In this document: positions 10,701 to 23,385 of the stretch, piece by piece
How the letters are laid out: each line of letters opens with the position of its first letter
Position numbering within the stretch: the stretch's first letter is position 1
Assembly (NCBI RefSeq): GCF_037975245.1
Contig: NC_092565.1
Location: 22,401,499-22,465,498 of the forward strand
Reading direction: 5' to 3'
Length of the DNA stretch: 64,000 nucleotides
From: Apostichopus japonicus
Lineage: Eukaryota; Echinodermata; Holothuroidea; Aspidochirotida; Stichopodidae
Position numbers and translations under genes: made by a program
The notes under the pieces: generated by a model
The model's input: the letters and a program-made list of their open reading frames with translations, nothing else
Databases searched by the model: none
What the model was told of the DNA's origin: nothing

Positions 10701-13700
10701 AACAGAAGGGACAAAAACACACACAGAATACAGACAGGTTAATGAGCAGTAATGATTATTATCTGAGACATTTACTATACTGAAATAACAAGATTAAACA
10801 CTTTGTTAGTTTGATAATAACGTCTCAGCCTGTAGATAATGACACAAGCTAGTGCATACTTTGAATAAAATAAAAAATAAGAAAACTTGTTATGATATTT
10901 ACTCAGGTTCATTGTATGCATGTAAAAATGATTACTTTAGTTAAATTTTTGAAATTCGATTTCCACATTTTGTTTAAAGTATTCTGTACATTGTGTACAA
11001 GATCTGGTTTACGTATTTCTCCAAATTATACCAGTATCTTGAGGAATATTGAGGTACAAAAAAAAATGCATCAATGTGTGATTAGATGATCTGCAGCAAG
11101 CAGGAATTATAAGTTTGAACCACAGGTGCATATTTATCTCTCTTCAAGAATATTTGGGGCAATACAATACAGGTGACCAGAATTGAATGACACTTGTTAC
11201 AGTTCAGTTTCAGGTGTCACTGCTAGTTGTTCATTCCGTATACATGACTTGAAGTATGTGTTTATCACACAGAAGTGTATGTTGTGCGGGGTGCAGGTGG
11301 GGGTTAGAGAATAGAGGGGAGGGGGGAGGGGATGATTATGTTTCTAATGTGAGTCTAGAGTTTGTACATTTTAAGACTATCTGCTGGCTGTCTTTTATTT
11401 CTTCAAATACTAATGCATAATGTTTGTAAAGTCAGTGAAAATATATTAAGAGTAGAAATTATGTAACATAAAGAGGGATAAAATTTAAAAGGTTTCTTTT
11501 ACATTTTATTTGATCTCTTCAGAAAATGCTGATTCACACACTTCAAAACTTGTTCATTTACACATTAAAACTTGCACATTTACAACAAAGATATGAAAGT
11601 TGGTGCAATGTTTCCATTTCAGAGAAACTCTTACAATGTCAGAATGCTAAGACACAAACTTTTAAACCTGCACAATCCCCTCCCAACCCCCCCACCCCCC
11701 ACCCCTTGGTCAAAGCATTGTGCTACTTAAAAGTCGTAACACTAACACACCAGTTTTATTTCATCATAAGGATGAGCTATTAAAGTAGAATTATTATACA
11801 CTGTAGGAGACAAGATCTTTGTCACATGCCATATTGATCAATGTTTCTGAGGTAAAATTTCTTCTTCTTTGCCATTACTCTTGTTTGCAGGAAGCATCCT
11901 GTTAATATACAACAAGCAAGAGTTACTAATTTTTTTTTTTTGTAAAATTAATTTGCTAAATACTTTTGTTGGATTATTGAAATGTATTGCTATAACTAGA
12001 GGTTAGATATATCACTGAACCACATCTACAGTAAAGTATTAAATGAGAAAGGAAACAAACACACTTTTGATGGGGAAATTACCCCCTGAAGTTAGATCGA
12101 ATTCCTCTGTCTTTGGCTAAATTTGAATGACCTTTAGGACTACCCACACCAAGACAGCACCTTTTATAAAAAATTGTCTCAGTGCTGTAATCTTCGGATA
12201 AAAGACAAAATGCTATTTCTAAAACAGATCTTGCACTTTGTCCCTTACATACTAGACACATTGACATTCAAGCAATATCTTGAATAAGAATGGAGGAAGA
12301 AATAAGATCCTGTGCATTGTTTTGGTCAAGTGATAAGAATTTGATTAAAACACCTATCTCTATTTCCTTGTTATTGGTGACAAGCTCTTTTGCAATGTAA
12401 CATTATGCAGGAGTTCTGTCTCTGAAAAGTTGCACCATATCATTTCATACATATATTTACATCAATTATATAATTTACATATATAACAACTCTCTTAACT
12501 GTCCATTAAAAGTGAATTTTTTAACAGTCATATATCTTAGCAAGCTTGTAGTTGAAATGTACTATAACAGGATAAAACACACACACACACACATACATTA
12601 AATGATCTCAAACCAAACTGTAACATGCTACAAGAGACAGAAATTTCATATTTTATGCAAGAGCTTCTTCGGATATGTTTAATTTTTAATAAAATTGCAT
12701 CGTTATGATTATGCCTAGTCTGGATTGAGATGAATCTCTAAATATGGAACCACAAACCAGAAATTAAATATATTCCTCATTAATAGCAGGACAATCAAAG
12801 AAGCTTTTCATACATTTAGGTTAATAACTGCAACAGGGGATCTTAAATAAGCATTTTCTGTGAATGAAATTTTCCAGGGAAATGTTTGTTTAGCAGTTTA
12901 GACGACTCTGGTGTGTGTCCCTTACGTAATACTATGGTACCTGAGTACAAAGTGTCGCTATGCATCTTTTGCGCTTGTATAGCAAGTTGCCCATTTTGCA
13001 TAACAATGCGATGCTACACCGAATCAATTAATTCCCAAAGCTCCTATTCAAACATTAAGGGTACATCTACTTTTATCTATCTATACTGTTGATTTGTTTA
13101 AACAAAAGTTCAGATAAAAAAATCTATGGATTATATACCATATTACCTATGAAATATTTACTTGTTATACAAAGAAAGAGAAAAAAAAATGGTTGTGATA
13201 AAAAGGGGTAGAAAATAAATTTGAAGTCAAAATTTGAAGTTAATAGTTCAAAGTTTTTTATGCTTTTATAATGGAATGTAAAAACATGGCAACTAAACAC
13301 ACACAATATTTGGGGCTTAAAAACTAATCAAATGTAAAAGAAAGCTAAAGTTGCTATTTTATTTACAAATGAAAACAAAGAAAAAAGAAAATAGAAAAAC
13401 CATTGGACAAAAAGAAACAAATAAATTGATAAAAATACCTGAGGACATGGTTATCTGTTTACTAATTGTTAGTGCGTTGTCCATCAAAGAATCACTTATT
13501 TTTTAAGTATAAACCAAACTTTCTGAAAATAGTTAACCTATTTGATCAGTTTGGCTTCTTAAACTTGTATTTGTGCAGCATATAAATGATACAGTCTATT
13601 ATTAACTACGACTGTTATTTATTTTGCTTTCTTTTTGTATACTGATACTACAACCCTGCATATTATATCAAATGCAAATTTAATGTTGGCATTTTATAAG

Positions 13701-13798
13701 ACAAAGAAACAGATAACTTGCAAAGGTACACCTGAAATCTTTTATACTGTATCACTTATGTGCTGTTCTTGCACAAAATGTCATAATGTCAAAGCTTA

Positions 13799-14164
13799 TA
13801 GGCATTGAAGACTCACCCCAAACCGCGTGCGGCCTTCTGAAAAAATTAACTTTCCGTTGCTTGCAAGTGACGTTTTGTTCGTGTCGCTACAAAATGCAGA
13901 CAGTAATGAAACGTGATACCTTGTTATCTTTAGCTGGACCTGAGATGTCCATTGCTGCATTGTTTGTACACTGTGATGTGGGCATTGACCGCAGCTGTAT
14001 GTTCTGACTGTACACTAGTGTCTAATTTACCGATGGTAGCAAGCTGTGTGTGTGTGTATTTTCTCGGATCGATGGTGGTGTCTAACATTTCTGTTACACC
14101 TCATTCGAAACTAGGTCAGATTACGGCATTAGACGTTTTTTTTTGCGCGAGTCTTCACACCCTC
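13799..14164. mobile_element. TA-flanked MITE, copy 1
   Basis: About 85-90 percent similar (by eye) over its length to 50553-50900. Both copies have inverted ends (GAAGACTC at the left, GAGTCTTC at the right, within roughly 20-bp imperfect TIRs) and both are bounded by the dinucleotide TA, as for Tc1/mariner-type non-autonomous elements. This copy contains an extra GTGTGT stretch at 14047-14058 that explains its greater length. Short frames in it are not shared as intact ORFs by the two copies and are not genes. Confidence 0.75.
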
Positions 14165-14299
14165 TATCACTGACCACATCTCTAACATAGAAGAAAGGTT
14201 TTCAGGGATATCATTCTGCTAGCCTTAAACAACCATTAACTTCAAGCAAATTAGAAGTCAAACTTATCCAGCTACAGTACTTTTAAGGTTCTAACACTA

Positions 14300-15190
14300 C
14301 TCCTTTGCTGACCTCAAATGAGCTTTGACCTTCACAAAGAATTACTGGGCTTTTGTAACACATTATAGGAAAGTCATATGCCAATATGACATCTGATGAG
14401 GCTGCCTATCTCATGATGTCATGTTAAAAACTTCCCAGAGTGTAACCTCTGCTGAACCTAAATGTCCTTTACCCTCCACCAAAAACAATAGGGTTCTTGT
14501 AATAGAGGAGCCATAGCCATATATATCAGCTAATGCAGTTTGCTATCCGGAAATATTGTATTTACATAGTGTTCAAGTTTTGACAGCTGGTGACGTTAAA
14601 TGAACTCTGGCCTACATCAAATTGTCTACAAACTATACAATACACAAGGATATCATACCATGCATACATGAACTTCTTTTGTTATATTTCTAGAGACATA
14701 GCAATTTTGGTATGTTAACATTTTGCCCTCTGCTGACCCCAAATGACCTGTGACCTCCACTACAAACAATGGGGTTCGCTGAACTAAATACAGAAAATCC
14801 ACATGCCAAATATAAGAACTTCACAGGCGACCTTCCTTGGGATATCATGTTTACAAGATTTCACACTTTTCCCCCTCTGTTGACCTTTGACATTCATGAA
14901 AAACACTACAGATTGTCTACTCACCCACAACAAGTTACACACCAAGTTCGAACTTGCTGCAACGTCTACTTTCTGAGATACTGTATTGTGTGAACAATGT
15001 TTTCAGACTTTGACCCATGCTGACCTTTGACCAATACCAACAACAATCCCAAACCAGTTCTACATAAGGGGAGCCTACATACCAAATATCAAATGTATCC
15101 CAGTTATCCTTCTGGAGCAAGTGTGACATACACACAAACACACACGCCATTACCACCGCATAGATTTCTTCTGACTTCAGCAGGGAAACA
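14300..15190 (+). repeat. Dispersed repeat with TGACCTTTGACC blocks (inverted mate at 29090-29690)
   Basis: Successive modules of about 140-150 bp, each with a block like TGACCTCAAATGACCTTTGACCT-type text followed by an A-rich CAAT/GGGTTC block (seen near 14310, 14455, 14740, 14885 and 15015). The part 14640-15185 is matched in inverted orientation by 29090-29645, and a weaker relative is at 32465-32720. Open frames across it are chance. It looks like a diverged transposon-derived family with internal tandem structure. Confidence 0.7.
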
Positions 15191-18100
15191 AAACCTGAAT
15201 TGGCTGTGTGTGTATTGTTTTGGCATAGTCTCTTATCAGAGCAACCTTTCATTAAGTTCTTCTCTGCACCTTGATTCCTCTGGATTTGACTTGTGACATT
15301 TGTCATGATAAAGACATGAGATAAAACATGCATAAGAAAAATAAATAAGAAAAAACAGCAAAAAAAAAAAAAAATGATGAAAAATTAAAGAAGTTCAAGT
15401 TGTTATCAGATGGCCTGGCCTACTGCTTAAGTCTACATCCCAATATGAAAATATCTTAAAGCAGTTAGTTACATACTGGTAAATAAAATACAATCAATAT
15501 TTGATTCCAAATTAGGCTGCAGCAGTGTAATATTCCACACCAGCAGAGTGGACCATTTCCTTTTATCACAAACATTGTGCTGGCAATTAGCCTCACCGCT
15601 TTGTGACTGTGACCATTTCAGCTGTGGGTGAAATTAAGCCTTCCAAGTTTCCTTGCATGGTTCACTGGCTAATTACAGTGAAACCAGAGGCTGAAACCAA
15701 AGTAGTTTTCCCCTTATCTATCATTTGTTCTCCTTTTCAATTTACAGCACTACCATACAGCAACAACTATTGCTTTCAGCTACAGATTACGTATCTAAAT
15801 ACTTGCTAGCCCCCGGTAAGGTCCGCTATCAAAATTTTCAGACACTCTCAGGCCTAGCATACAACCTGATATTTATTTGAAAAAGACAGAAATATTTGTG
15901 AGGTATAGACCATTCATTGTAATACTCATGAAACAACAAACAAGGCCACATTTTTGAGCTATAAATGCATTTTACATTACAGCATGGGAGACATCATGTT
16001 GTAAACAAAACTAAGTGCATCAAAGCAACATCTAATTTGTAAATTTCATATGCTAATTTCACTGTTATTTACTGCTTTTTTCCACTGCAATACAAAGCTA
16101 TCCACCCACTGCAATTGATCAATGAAGTTTTCACATCAAAGAATCTAAATATAAATCATTTTTTCCCTCTTGCTATCTAGCACTTTGGTACACAAGTGTC
16201 GTTGTGGGCTTCACATGATTAATACTGTACACATACTACATTATTTGACTAAGTGTTGGTCGAAAATCAACATTCATACAAAACCAAACCACCGATTGTT
16301 TGTGATCATGTCTGGAACAAGACTCAGCGAGAATGTGGACCAAATGAACAATAGGTGTACTAATGATGGCAGACACAGTACATGAAGATGGCATATTCTT
16401 AACCTAGAATTTGGCCAGTGTGGTGAGCACTTTAAGTACTTAAAGTTGACAAACAGAATTAACAAAGTTGTGGGTACTAATGATAGGAGACACATTACAT
16501 GAACATGGCATATATTCTTAACCTCGAATTTGGCCAGTGTGGTGAGCTCTTTAAGTATATGAAATAAACAGATACACAAAGTTGGGGTACTAATGATGAC
16601 AGACATATCACACGATCATGGCATATTTTTTACCTAGAATTTGGCCAGTCTGGTGAGCTCTTTAAGTACTTGATTGATCGAACCACTGTATGTTGTTCAA
16701 GGTTCTAAGTTCTACCGTGATGTACTGTTAGTTACATGGAATACTTTATTGCACAATCCAACATGTCAGCAAAGGGATCATAGAAAAATTAAGTGTTTAC
16801 ATTTAGTGTAGCATTGCTTGTGTCAGGTTTATTTTATTCCTCATAAAAATACTGAAGATGGTACGATTCAGAGTACGAAAAACTGCTCTACGTAATTTGC
16901 ATAAATTTTGTATAGCAATTTGACCGACTATTTTTTGCATAGCATTTCACTATGTGACACCAGATAAATCTTTCCCTGAGATATGTAGTGTTGGACTTCA
17001 CTCATTTGAACATTTACAACTGCCTGACGATGTGCAATAACAGACATCGCCATGGATAACAACGTTCCATTCACAACTGTGATTGGCCAATTGATGGTTC
17101 CACAACAAAGCAAAACCAGAAACTTTACTAAACTACCAGTAACACAAAGCATAAAAAGTACTATATATACCAGAGTAAAGCAAGCTACAAGGTCACACAT
17201 TGAAACTCAGTTAAAAACTTAAAGGTATTGCAATTTGAAACTGAGAAAGCAAACTTGATTCCTTCACTTTATAAAATGGTAAACATGGCTTCAGGTGGGA
17301 AGAGTAATCAGGATTTGATACTTCATTCTGCAATCCCGATGCATAGCTGCCATCTCTCATACATATTCATGTTTCTCTATTCGTCTCCTCCACGCTACTG
17401 TACTGTAGGGCTACCTCTGCCATCACCTAAGAGACACAATGTGCTTTATATGGCCCTGTAAGGAAATGACAAGAAACATTTATGTACTTGTATTTGAAAT
17501 TTTGGTACTAGCTAATTGTATAGGAATTTTTGAAGTGTTCCAATGTGGTGACTCAATGCTGACTTGACACTCCACAAAACAATACCAACACAATCATGAT
17601 TGGGAAAGTTTTTTCAATATGAAACAGAGTAAAGTTGGGAAAAAGACATGGTCTTCAAGGTTGAAGAGAATATTTGCCTTTGCCCTCTCAGACCAAGGAA
17701 ACTTAGTGAAGTCCCATCTCATGGATACAAATCAATCGAATATTCCAAATTCTAGCAAAGTTCCAGTGATTACAGACTGACACAGAGGAATATGAAATTT
17801 TAACTAATAACATGTCAACAATAATATTTCATAATGAACGGGAAAAAAGCACTGCATGAGGGAAGCTTTTGTCAAATTTAACAACTAATTAATCTGTGTT
17901 CCATAAGTTTTTTTGCCCAACTAATGAATAACGAATGGAATTATTGCAATCCCTAAATGAAATTCTACCCAGAACAGCCCCTCAAATATCATCACAAAAT
18001 GTCCCCAAATTTTGGCAAGCTACAGTAATTAACATCACTACATGAATATCTTAGTCTGACAGTGCTTTCCTGCAGGTTCTTATACTCAAACAGATCACAA

Positions 18101-18824
18101 AATATGTTTCACAGGAGAGAAAAAAACCCTCTTATGTGGCACTTTCTAAATGTTTGACAAGAAGTGACCATGTTTATTTTTCTAGGGTATTTGGGAGCAA
18201 CATCAATTGATGACCTTTAAGGGGCTGATTACAGTGAGCGTTCAATGAAATTTACTACGGTACAGTGACTGCCATTGAAGGCCCATGTCATAATTTTGAG
18301 GTCACAGTCGGGTCAAAGCACCAAACCAAATATGACCATGAAGCAGAGGTTAATGATCACCTGATTAAATTAAAAATACAGGTCAATTCATATTATATTG
18401 AAATATTAACTTTAATAGTATATAGTTATTCCATCAACACATATTGGGAATAATTTAGTGTTCAAATTTTGCGTAGCATTCTTAGAGGCAGGCTCTGAAA
18501 GTTTGTATTTTTCAAAATGCTATGCTACCTGGAACTTCCTGTGCATAACAGAACCCTGCTATATGCACACGTTGGACTTTTATAGCAGTTTGACCATTTA
18601 GCATAGCATTTAGGGATGGGATACTGGAAAAGGCTATTCATATACATGTGCTTTGGATCATAATAGATATCATTGTGAACAGTAAAACCAAAGACTGAAT
18701 GCATACATGTATGACAGTATTATCTTACATCCTCGTATACAGGTACCATGTATATGTTGCACAGTATTAAATGTGCACTGTACACAAATACAATGATAAA
18801 TCAAGCAAATGGCCAGGTACTCAC
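15191..18824. other. Non-coding stretch, possibly last introns of the unidentified minus-strand gene
   Basis: No exon could be supported here. The unidentified gene at 18825-22104 must continue on the minus strand to the left, so its 3' exons may lie within this stretch or further left, but none was recognised. Apart from a 115-bp tandem repeat (separate entry) and A/T tracts, nothing stands out. Confidence 0.4.
16335..16672. repeat. Three tandem copies of a 115-bp unit
   Basis: The phrase TACTAATGAT recurs at 16358, 16473 and 16588, exactly 115 bp apart, followed each time by CATGGCATAT- and GAATTTGGCCAGT-containing text. Copies differ by scattered substitutions. No coding potential is evident. 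Confidence 0.85.
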
Positions 18825-21800
18825 TGGTTCTCCAGCTAAACATCTTTGGCATATCCTGTTGTTTTTGTTCTGGAAGAGAAGAAAAGAAGATAAAATTACA
18901 AACTGATGCGTTCTTTCCTTCTTTCTTTACAATTTTAAGGAGAAAGCCTGGAGTTTAGAATCATCTTTAACTTAAGGATGGAAGGGGCCTATTCATCATA
19001 AGTTTGCATACATAAATACATACACACATACATACACATACATGTACAGTTTATGAGATAGGTGTTATATAACACTGTTCAGAGTGTTGCCAGTATGGAG
19101 AATCCCTGCTATTATGTGTTGAAATAGACAAATGATGAACAAATACCTGTATTGTATAGAAGTGTTTCATCTCACTCTCTATTACTGCAGGTCATGTTAA
19201 GGTCATAGGTTAAGGACAAAGTAATATGACAGGGACATGTGTGAAAAGGGTGTGAAAACAAGCAGAGGCTAAGGGGCCAATTTCCCCTATAAGTTGCAGT
19301 CTGGCACTTTGATCCCTGTGAAGAATTCCAGCAGACACTTTTAGCTTTTGTTAACAGTAGCTCTCTCCATAACAACCACTGCTGGAGCCTGGATGCAACT
19401 TTTTCAAAGAAAATGTTTTTTATAAACAAAAAAATTGTGAGAGCTTCAGAACAATACATACATCCACATACATGTACAGTTTTGAGATAGGTGTTATATA
19501 ACACTGTTCAGAGTGTTGCCAGTATGGAGAATCCCTGCTGTTACTGTATGTGTTGAAAGAGACAAGTGATGAACAAATACCTGTATTGTATAGAATTTTG
19601 TTATCACACCCTCTATTACTGCAGGTCATGTTAAGGTCAAATTCAAGAAGGACAAAGTAATATGACAGGGACATGTGTGAAAAGGGTGTGAAAACAAGCA
19701 GGTACTAAGCAATATGCAGCCTGGTAAAACTTGAAAACAATCTCTTTTCAAGTTTCCATCCCTTACTTGGCAAATATCAACATAATATATGCTCAAAAAC
19801 AATTACAGGAAGTTGTTCAGAGATTGCAAAAACCTTATCTAAAGTTTTAATCAATATCAAGTAACTTTAGCTTAGAACTGTAAGTCATGTGACTGAAATC
19901 TAGGTGTTCAAAAATAGGAAATGATGTGGAATCCATCTGTAACATAACCCTTGACATGATATCTTCATACAGTGGCATGATGCTGGTCACGTCGATCACA
20001 TGTTCATATCACTACTTGTATAATAATAATATTAACAACAAATGAGGGATGCTGCAAGATGTATCCCAGCAAGCACTAAGTAGATCTATGTTAATACTTG
20101 GACAGATATATCGACATTGTAAACTCACTGAAATTTGAATTTTGTGAAATTTTTTACTTTATGTCATGTATACAGTAGTATACTGCTACTTTGCTACAGT
20201 ATTCAAGTTTAGGATGATGGATATGAATGGAATGCTCATTTCATAGTTAATGCAGATTTGATGATAATATTAACTCTAGATCTGTACAGTTAGGATTAAC
20301 AATTGACAGTGCAGAATGTCAGACATTTTCTCATCTTAGTTTACTAATTCTGTTACTTGAGATCATTGGAAGAGCTCACCATTAGTTTTATAACAAACAC
20401 TACTGTACACTGTAAAGCTGACAGTAAGCACACTGTTTGATGTGACCATTAAACTCTTTATGCTTTCACAGTAATTTGTGTTGCTTCTGCAGGGCTTTCT
20501 GTACATGTCTGTGCATTTAATAATATTACTTTTAAAGCCAATTTTTCACAAATAACATATTTACCATAAAAAAATGGAAAAACATGAAATAAGTATACTT
20601 TTCCATTGGGCAATCTATTGCACATACACTGAATGTGATCAAACTGATGAGGATAACTTGCTCTGTGAAGAAGAGCTTTAAACCGTGTTTCGCAGGTAAA
20701 GAGAAACTTTCTTCATATAACAGCCTTTCGTTTTGTTATAATGGTTCATTTGAATAACAAACTCTGCAGTATACATCATAATAGTTTATATATAATTTTA
20801 TAATATGAATGGGATGGTAGGAAGAAATGATCGTGGAAGGCTACATCAGAAAATTATTGCAGCGACAAGAAAGACTTTTCTTTCAGTCGGTTCCTTCATG
20901 AGTTCAAAAAACACAAGATTTTTATGTACATGTGTGTACAAACATGTTTTGCTACCTTTGTTCATGTTCTTTTATTGTGATTTTGTCTCAGTGCATCTCA
21001 TCATACAGATTTTCTTGCAAAGTTGACATTATTATTTGAATATAAATGACAGTTAAACAAAGTTAACTACTTAAATGTTGAATTTAAAAGAACTCCTTAG
21101 AAAATACTATTACCTGTTGTAATTGCAATATGGTGTTGGTTTCATCAATAATCATCTTCTCAGGTAATTCTTCCGTTCGGTCTTGGATACCTAATTCTGA
21201 TCCAGCTCCGTCTAGAGAATCAAGTCCATTACAGTGCCGTTTATTCTGAGAATGACGAAAATGATATCATGCGGTAAAACTATAGAACTCATTACTATAG
21301 TGTTTCCTTTTGTCTAAAATGTCTGTATTTAAGATACAGATATAGATGGAAGCATGTATAACACATTGTAGTGGCATAGTAGTAGTATATACATAATTTA
21401 CTTTTCGTTAATATCAAAGCGCCCCAACACCTTTTCTACTGTATAACTATAAGTATAAAGGCATGATGTTGTATGTTGGTGAAATCTGATTTGTCAAATT
21501 GTGAAATTTGGTAACAGGCCTTGGAAAAAATATATAACTTTGACATAAATTTACATTATCGACATGAAGTGTACTGTAGGCTAATTACCCATGAACAAAC
21601 TTTAAATTCAATTCAAATTAACTTCCCATATTATCGTACAGAAGAAAACATAGCACTCAGTGCAGTAGAAAAATATCATACATACTATTATACTAGTAAG
21701 AATTACACTGGAATTAGAAAACAGAATACTGTTATTGTTAACAACTGAGGCTAGTGATCTCTACCTTACTCTTTGACTGAGTTTGAGCATTTGTATTGCA

Positions 21801-22104
21801 CTGAGTGTGACACAAAATACTGTATATAACATTAAACCTAAGTTTAACTACATTTTACTGAGAGTTAAACTTTATATATAAATCCATTCGTTACGTGAAG
21901 TAAAGCGAGTTAGAGAAAGTTCCCACTTACGGACGGCGCTTCCCATGTGTTTTGTGGAAGACATGGTGATGATGCACCTGCAACGTCAAAATGTTGCCGT
22001 CTCTTCCCGTTGAGTTCACCGGTAACAACACGACGACTTGTAAACAGATCCATGTTTTGTCTTGACCAGCATTGTTCAACGCACAAGCCGCTTCGAAGAG
22101 CCAT
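18825..22104 (-). CDS. Unidentified gene, three 5' coding exons (partial)
   Basis: I do not recognise this protein. Three minus-strand exons join in phase 0: 22104-21931 (58 codons, start ATG at 22104; ATG at 22053 is an alternative), 21245-21114 (44 codons) and 18869-18825 (15 codons). Donors are gtaagt, gtaata and gtgagt; acceptors are ctcag and ttccag. The predicted 117 residues are polar and probably disordered, with a basic GKRRQ near residue 30, an acidic middle part, a short amphipathic segment ending LQLQQ and, at the end, RICQRCLAGEP, whose CxxC could be half of a metal site completed by later exons. No 3' exon was found. Support is the exact phase agreement and good splice sites, plus divergent placement from the MAP9-like gene over CCAAT boxes. 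A chance assembly is possible but unlikely. Confidence 0.55.
19040..19700. repeat. Direct duplication of about 220 bp, offset 429 bp
   Basis: Segments 19040-19265 and about 19470-19700 share GATAGGTGTTATATAACACT and everything through GGGACATGTGTGAAAAGGGT. Differences are a few substitutions and small indels. About 200 bp of unrelated sequence separates them. Both lie in the intron between exons 2 and 3 of the unidentified minus-strand gene. Confidence 0.85.
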
Positions 22105-22504
22105 GAAAGTTCCTAGACTGAGAATTAGATCACTGATTGATAATAAATGTACAATGTCCGGAAGGAAATAAGAAATTTTAGTCACGATATCAATTTTTCG
22201 GAGTTATGTTTAGGCATAGGCAACAGCTGAGCCGGAAAATACGTTTTGAGTGTCTGTTCCGCTTTACCACGTTTGAAATTCAAACTGGTGACTGCATGTA
22301 ATATTGCACGTCAATATGTTAATGAAATTATAATTCGGCTCCACAAGCAGATAATCAAAATAAAAATTGATATAAGGTATGCCAGTACTTAATGGTGAGT
22401 GTTGAAACTTTTAGTTTTTACAAAGACACATTACTGTTTTTATAATTCTTTTAAGAATTTTAAATAACCAGGTATTGTTGTTTCGCGGAATCATTGATGG
22501 TTCT

Positions 22505-22560
22505 TTCTTTAAATGTGATTGGTGCCAATTTTTCTAGTTACCCAGATCGTCCAATCACAG
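22505..22560. promoter_or_regulatory. CCAAT-box cluster in a divergent promoter region
   Basis: Within 40 bp there is one ATTGG (22518-22522) and two CCAAT (22525-22529 and 22551-22555). Closely spaced inverted and direct CCAAT boxes are typical of TATA-less bidirectional promoters bound by NF-Y. The block lies between the unidentified minus-strand gene (start 22104) and the MAP9-like gene (coding start 23386 after a splice acceptor, so its first exon is upstream). Transcription start sites are not visible. Confidence 0.45.
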
Positions 22561-23385
22561 CGGTCGACACATAGGAATGTATGAAACAGTTGTTGCCCCA
22601 GTCACATATCAACAAATTTGATTCCTCTGCTCAGCTGTTGGCCATCACTGTCCTCGGATTCGCCGCAACTACTGTCACTGGTGTTATGAAAATTTCCTGT
22701 TTTGTATGTGTGATTGAAACATTTATTTCACAATGATCAAAGAGCCCAATGTTAGGCCTAAGTTGGAACTTGGAATTAACACTTATAGAGGCCTTACCAA
22801 GCTGTAACGAAGTCTTCACAGTCACACTAGCCTAGCTTAATTGTTAGGCTAGTCCCTAAGTTGAATCTCACTCTCAGTATCTGATAAAAATGTTTACTAA
22901 TACAAACACTAAGAATTATTACACTATCAAGGAGCTTTAGCCTAGGCCTCACAAGTCACAGTCCCATGGCAAGAGTTATGCATAACGTTAGGCCCAGGCC
23001 AGACCTAATTTCAGGTCTAGTTTTTAAAGTAGGCCTTACAGTTACACTTGTATTAGTTGTAATATATATGTCTCATCTTATTTTTAAGGACCAGTTGTTC
23101 GGGCCTTCTTATTCCAATATATGTGGGCCAGCATTTTATCAACTTTTTCTCTCTCCTTCTGGGCAAATAAAGTAATAATCAGAAAATTGACTGTGATATT
23201 ATACAAGATTAAAGTTTAAGAAATTATTAAGTAGAGTGCAATTTGACTCCTGAATAAATGCCCCCCTGTTACTCTATCATCTGAGCTATAACTATTACCA
23301 ATTAAATGACAATAAATCATCATGTTACTTTTGGATGTGATGAAAAGTATTACATAAGGATTTCTTTACTTCTGCAGTTTTAAAT

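Larger units (their letters stand above)
10030..13798. other. SIRT5 3' flank / intergenic, repeat remnants only
   Basis: No supported gene. The first 100 bases are presumably SIRT5 3'UTR, but no clear polyadenylation site was pinned. The rest contains remnants of dispersed repeats (separate entries), a CA tract at about 12578-12594, C-rich tracts near 11680 and short frames with no recognisable protein. Confidence 0.5.

Noticed and set aside
11838-11900. Possible minus-strand terminal exon (acag acceptor, about 19 codons to a stop)
   Set aside because: Could end the unidentified gene at 18825-22104, but it needs a phase that the known exons do not supply without further missing exons, and 19 codons carry no homology signal.
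13786-14173. Two overlapping open frames near 13.8-14.2 kb
   Set aside because: They lie inside a MITE; the second copy at 50.5 kb does not keep the frames intact.
14935-15333. 132-codon minus-strand frame
   Set aside because: Falls in the TGACC dispersed repeat; the inverted copy at 29 kb does not preserve the frame.
16928-17200. Hydrophobic 90-codon minus-strand frame that looks like membrane segments
   Set aside because: AT-rich antisense text often reads as hydrophobic; no splice sites or family similarity support it.
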